Origin: Clostridia bacterium
GTDB taxonomy: Bacteria > Bacillota > Clostridia > Christensenellales > UBA3700
Assembly (NCBI GenBank): GCA_029067255.1
Contig: JAIEEW010000061.1
Location: 1-7,896 of the forward strand
Direction: 5' to 3'
DNA length: 7,896 nt
Shown: in pieces, positions 5,534-7,896 of the stretch
Numbering within the stretch: the first letter of the stretch is position 1
Layout: each line of letters opens with the position of its first letter
The notes under the pieces: model-generated
Database searches by the model: none
What the model was told of the DNA's origin: nothing
Seen by the model: only the letters and a program-made list of their open reading frames with translations
Program-made: the position numbers and the translations under genes

Positions 5534-7725
5534 TTGCGAGAGTTATCGTAGACATAAGCAACAGCGAAACGGATAAGATATTCGATTATGAAATTCTCTC
5601 GAATCTAGACGTTAGGAAAGGCAGCAGAGTTATCGTACCTTTCGGTACGCAGAGATTAGAGGGTTTTTGCATAGACATAACTCCGACTTCCGAAGTGCCT
5701 ACGTTAAAAAGCGTTGAAGGGGTGTTGGACGAATTCGTATGCGTAAGCGAAGAAATGCTATCGCTTATGCGGTATATGAAAGAAAGGTTTTACGTCCGTT
5801 ACGTTGACAGTTTAAGACTTTTTATTCCTTCAAAACTTCGCGGCGGAAGAGTCAAGGAACTTACTCGGTTGTATTTGACGCTCAATCCTTCTTTTACGTA
5901 TGAAGAGATAGTTGACGCGATACCCGAGCGAGCAAAGAGTCAGTTGTCGCTTGTCGAACGATTAAAAGACGGCGGAGAGTATCTATCGGTAATTGCGGGA
6001 GAATTTTCCGCAAGCGCAATAAACGCGTTGGTATCCAAAGATCTTTTGATCAAGACGAGTGAGCAAGTGGAAAGAAAACCTATGAAATCCGTAAAAGGCG
6101 GAGACGATAAATACGTCCTTCGCGACGGACAGAAAAAAGCGTTGGATAGCATTTTTTCATCCGAGCAAACGGCAGTCCTTTTACATGGAGTTACGGGAAG
6201 CGGGAAAACACTTGTCTATATGAATGCAATAAAAAGGGTTTTGGATGAAGGCAAAACCGCTATCATGCTTGTTCCCGAAATATCGCTTACTCCGCAGATG
6301 TTGAGAAATTTCAGGGGATATTTTGGCGATAGCGTCGCAATGTTGCACAGCGGATTGAGCGACGGCGAGCGTTTCGACGAATGGAAAAGACTATTGAAAG
6401 GCGAAGCGAAGATAGTCGTAGGAGCGCGGTCTGCAATATTTGCGCCGGTAAAAAATTTGGGGCTAGTCATAGTTGACGAAGAACACGACGCAAGTTATAT
6501 AAGCGAATCAAATCCCAGATATCGCACGGTCGACGTGGCTTTGTTCAGGGCGAATTACAACAAAGCGAAGGTCGTGTTGGGAAGCGCGACTCCGTCGATA
6601 GAAAGTTATCTTTGTGCAAAGCGCGGCGAATACGCTTTGGCTGAAATGAACGAACGTATATCTGATAAAGGAATGCCGAATATAGAAATCGTCAATATGT
6701 CTAACGAACTTCTTATGGGCAACGTCGGAATGTTTTCGGCGAAACTGGAAGAAAGTATAAAACAGACTGTCGCGAAAGGCGAACAGGTAATGATATTTCT
6801 CAATCGCCGCGGACACTCTTCGTTCGTTATGTGCAGAAAGTGCGGTTACATAGCCAAATGCACGGATTGCGACGTTTCGTTGACTTATCACTCCGTTGAC
6901 AATATGCTAAAATGCCATTATTGCGGCAAGCGGTTCAAGATGCTGTCTTGCTGTCCAGATTGCGGAAGCGTCAATATAAAATACGGTAAACTCGGCACCC
7001 AAAGAGTAGTAGAAGAAGTGGAAAAACTCGTTCCCGGCGTAAAGGTGTTGAGAATGGACAACGAAACGACTACTACCAAGACGGCGTATTTAGATATACT
7101 CGGAGCGTTTGCAGCCAAAGAAGCGCAAGTGCTTGTCGGAACTCAGATGATAGCGAAAGGGCACGATTTCCCCGACGTAACGTTGGTGGGGATACTTGAC
7201 GCTGATATGAGTCTTTATCATCAGGACTACCGTTCCAACGAACGCACTTTTCAACTTGTAACTCAAGTTGCGGGCAGAGCGGGAAGAAGCAATAAGGGCG
7301 GCAAAGTCATATTGCAGACCTATTCGCCTAATCACTATGTGTATAGATTCGCGTCAAGATACGACTATGAAGGTTTTTTTGAAAAGGAAAACAACGTTCG
7401 TATGACGACGAATTTTCCACCGTACACGACGATAATAAGAGTGCTTATGACGTCGGAAAACGAAGATAAAGTAATAGATTGCGCTAAGACTTTGTACAGG
7501 CAACTTAGGCAGTACGCGGAGAATAATTCAAGCGAGTTTTTGTACATACAGGCAATGCGCGCGCCGCTCGGGCGTATACAAAACAAATACCGCTATCAGA
7601 TAATAGCGAGAATAAAAAGACAAAAAGAAAGAGAAATCATAGCCGAGTTCTACGGCGCGATAGAGAAAAACAAATTCCGACAGGTGTCTGTGTTTGCTGA
7701 ACTCAATCCGCAGAACATGGCTTAG
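5530..7725 (+). CDS. priA: Primosomal protein N' (replication restart helicase PriA)
   Basis: 3'-5' superfamily 2 helicase that recognises stalled forks and D-loops and reloads the replisome. The 731 residues match E. coli PriA in length. Domains: an N-terminal 3'-end-binding domain (about 1-105, with VPFGTQRLEGF), a winged helix (about 110-180), helicase lobe 1 with Walker A GVTGSGKT (220-227), DEEH (316-319) and GSATPS (351-356). Next comes a zinc module with the usual eight cysteines (C435, C438, C444, C447, C462, C465, C475, C478), then lobe 2 with VGTQMIAKGHDFPDV (536-550) and QVAGRAGR (579-586), and a C-terminal domain with FPPY (629-632). The segment after DEEH reads SYISESNPRYRTVDVA (322-337), where most PriA proteins have SYKQ...RYHARDVA; this is the aromatic-rich-loop area. 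The start overlaps coaBC as ATGA, which suggests coupled translation. Confidence 0.96.
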   Translation: MIARVIVDISNSETDKIFDYEILSNLDVRKGSRVIVPFGTQRLEGFCIDITPTSEVPTLKSVEGVLDEFVCVSEEMLSLMRYMKERFYVRYVDSLRLFIPSKLRGGRVKELTRLYLTLNPSFTYEEIVDAIPERAKSQLSLVERLKDGGEYLSVIAGEFSASAINALVSKDLLIKTSEQVERKPMKSVKGGDDKYVLRDGQKKALDSIFSSEQTAVLLHGVTGSGKTLVYMNAIKRVLDEGKTAIMLVPEISLTPQMLRNFRGYFGDSVAMLHSGLSDGERFDEWKRLLKGEAKIVVGARSAIFAPVKNLGLVIVDEEHDASYISESNPRYRTVDVALFRANYNKAKVVLGSATPSIESYLCAKRGEYALAEMNERISDKGMPNIEIVNMSNELLMGNVGMFSAKLEESIKQTVAKGEQVMIFLNRRGHSSFVMCRKCGYIAKCTDCDVSLTYHSVDNMLKCHYCGKRFKMLSCCPDCGSVNIKYGKLGTQRVVEEVEKLVPGVKVLRMDNETTTTKTAYLDILGAFAAKEAQVLVGTQMIAKGHDFPDVTLVGILDADMSLYHQDYRSNERTFQLVTQVAGRAGRSNKGGKVILQTYSPNHYVYRFASRYDYEGFFEKENNVRMTTNFPPYTTIIRVLMTSENEDKVIDCAKTLYRQLRQYAENNSSEFLYIQAMRAPLGRIQNKYRYQIIARIKRQKEREIIAEFYGAIEKNKFRQVSVFAELNPQNMA

Positions 7726-7735
7726 GGAGAATAAA

Positions 7736-7896
7736 ATGGCATTGAGAGATATAGTAACCGATCCGAATCCTACTTTGAGAAAGAAATGCAGAGAAGTCGA
7801 AGTGTTCGACGAAAAACTCGGCAAACTTCTTGACGATATGAAAGAAACGATGAGACACGCCGACGGCGTGGGACTTGCCGGTCCGCAGGTAGGTAT
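7736..7896 (+). CDS. def: Peptide deformylase, 3'-truncated by window edge
   Basis: Removes the formyl group from the N-terminal methionine of new proteins, using a bound divalent metal. Only the first 53 codons are present, against about 150 or more for the family. They begin MALRDIVTDPNPTLRKKC and reach motif I, GVGLAGPQVG, at the right edge; the EGCLS and HExxH metal-binding motifs lie outside the window. The variant GLAGPQ in place of GLAAPQ is seen in other deformylases. GGGAG at 7725-7729 overlaps the priA stop and sits 6 nt before the ATG, so def belongs to the same operon. In related genomes fmt usually follows. Confidence 0.93.
   Translation, partial: MALRDIVTDPNPTLRKKCREVEVFDEKLGKLLDDMKETMRHADGVGLAGPQVG

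Noticed and set aside
1..7896. CRISPR arrays, tRNA or rRNA genes, insertion sequences and attachment sites
   Set aside because: No regularly spaced repeats, no cloverleaf pattern, no transposase frame and no flanking direct repeats were recognised on either strand.

Overview
The window is a stretch of core bacterial chromosome, most likely from a Gram-positive member of the Bacillota, probably an uncultured Clostridia-type lineage. The evidence is the gene order yicC-gmk-rpoZ-coaBC-priA-def, which is the Firmicutes arrangement, together with strong GGAG-type ribosome binding sites, sigma-A-like promoters, a moderate to low GC content (low 40s percent by eye) and the standard genetic code. No species can be named from the sequence alone.

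Layout. (1) Bases 1-1404 hold the 3' two thirds of ligA (NAD+-dependent DNA ligase); its N-terminal adenylation lysine lies off the left edge. (2) A 12-bp hairpin at 1428-1459 lies between two convergent genes and has A/T tracts on both sides, so it can terminate transcription from both directions. (3) An orphan minus-strand gene at 1491-2372 encodes a 293-residue protein. It resembles, from memory, small defence/immunity-associated proteins with a 'WGxGI' N-terminus and an Imm26-like C-terminal half. It has its own near-consensus promoter and is somewhat more AT-rich than its neighbours. (4) A 209-bp AT-rich divergent intergenic region (2373-2581) carries promoters on both strands and a small nested palindrome. 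(5) From 2582 to the right edge runs one tightly packed plus-strand operon: yicC, gmk, rpoZ, coaBC, priA and the start of def. Spacing is 48 nt, 2 nt, 19 nt, a 4-nt overlap and 10 nt, and I see no internal terminator.

The operon joins housekeeping steps: an RNase (YicC), guanylate kinase for GDP/GTP and dGTP supply, the RNA polymerase omega subunit, coenzyme A synthesis from phosphopantothenate, replication restart helicase PriA, and peptide deformylase for N-terminal maturation of new proteins. Translational coupling is suggested by the ATGA overlap between coaBC and priA, and by Shine-Dalgarno sites lying within the end of gmk (for rpoZ) and on the stop of priA (for def).

I do not see a new multi-gene system here. 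The points most worth a second look are the orphan minus-strand gene with its cysteine clusters, the absence of remA (DUF370) from its usual place between yicC and gmk, the palindromes in that gap and in the divergent promoter region, and an altered aromatic-rich-loop segment in PriA.
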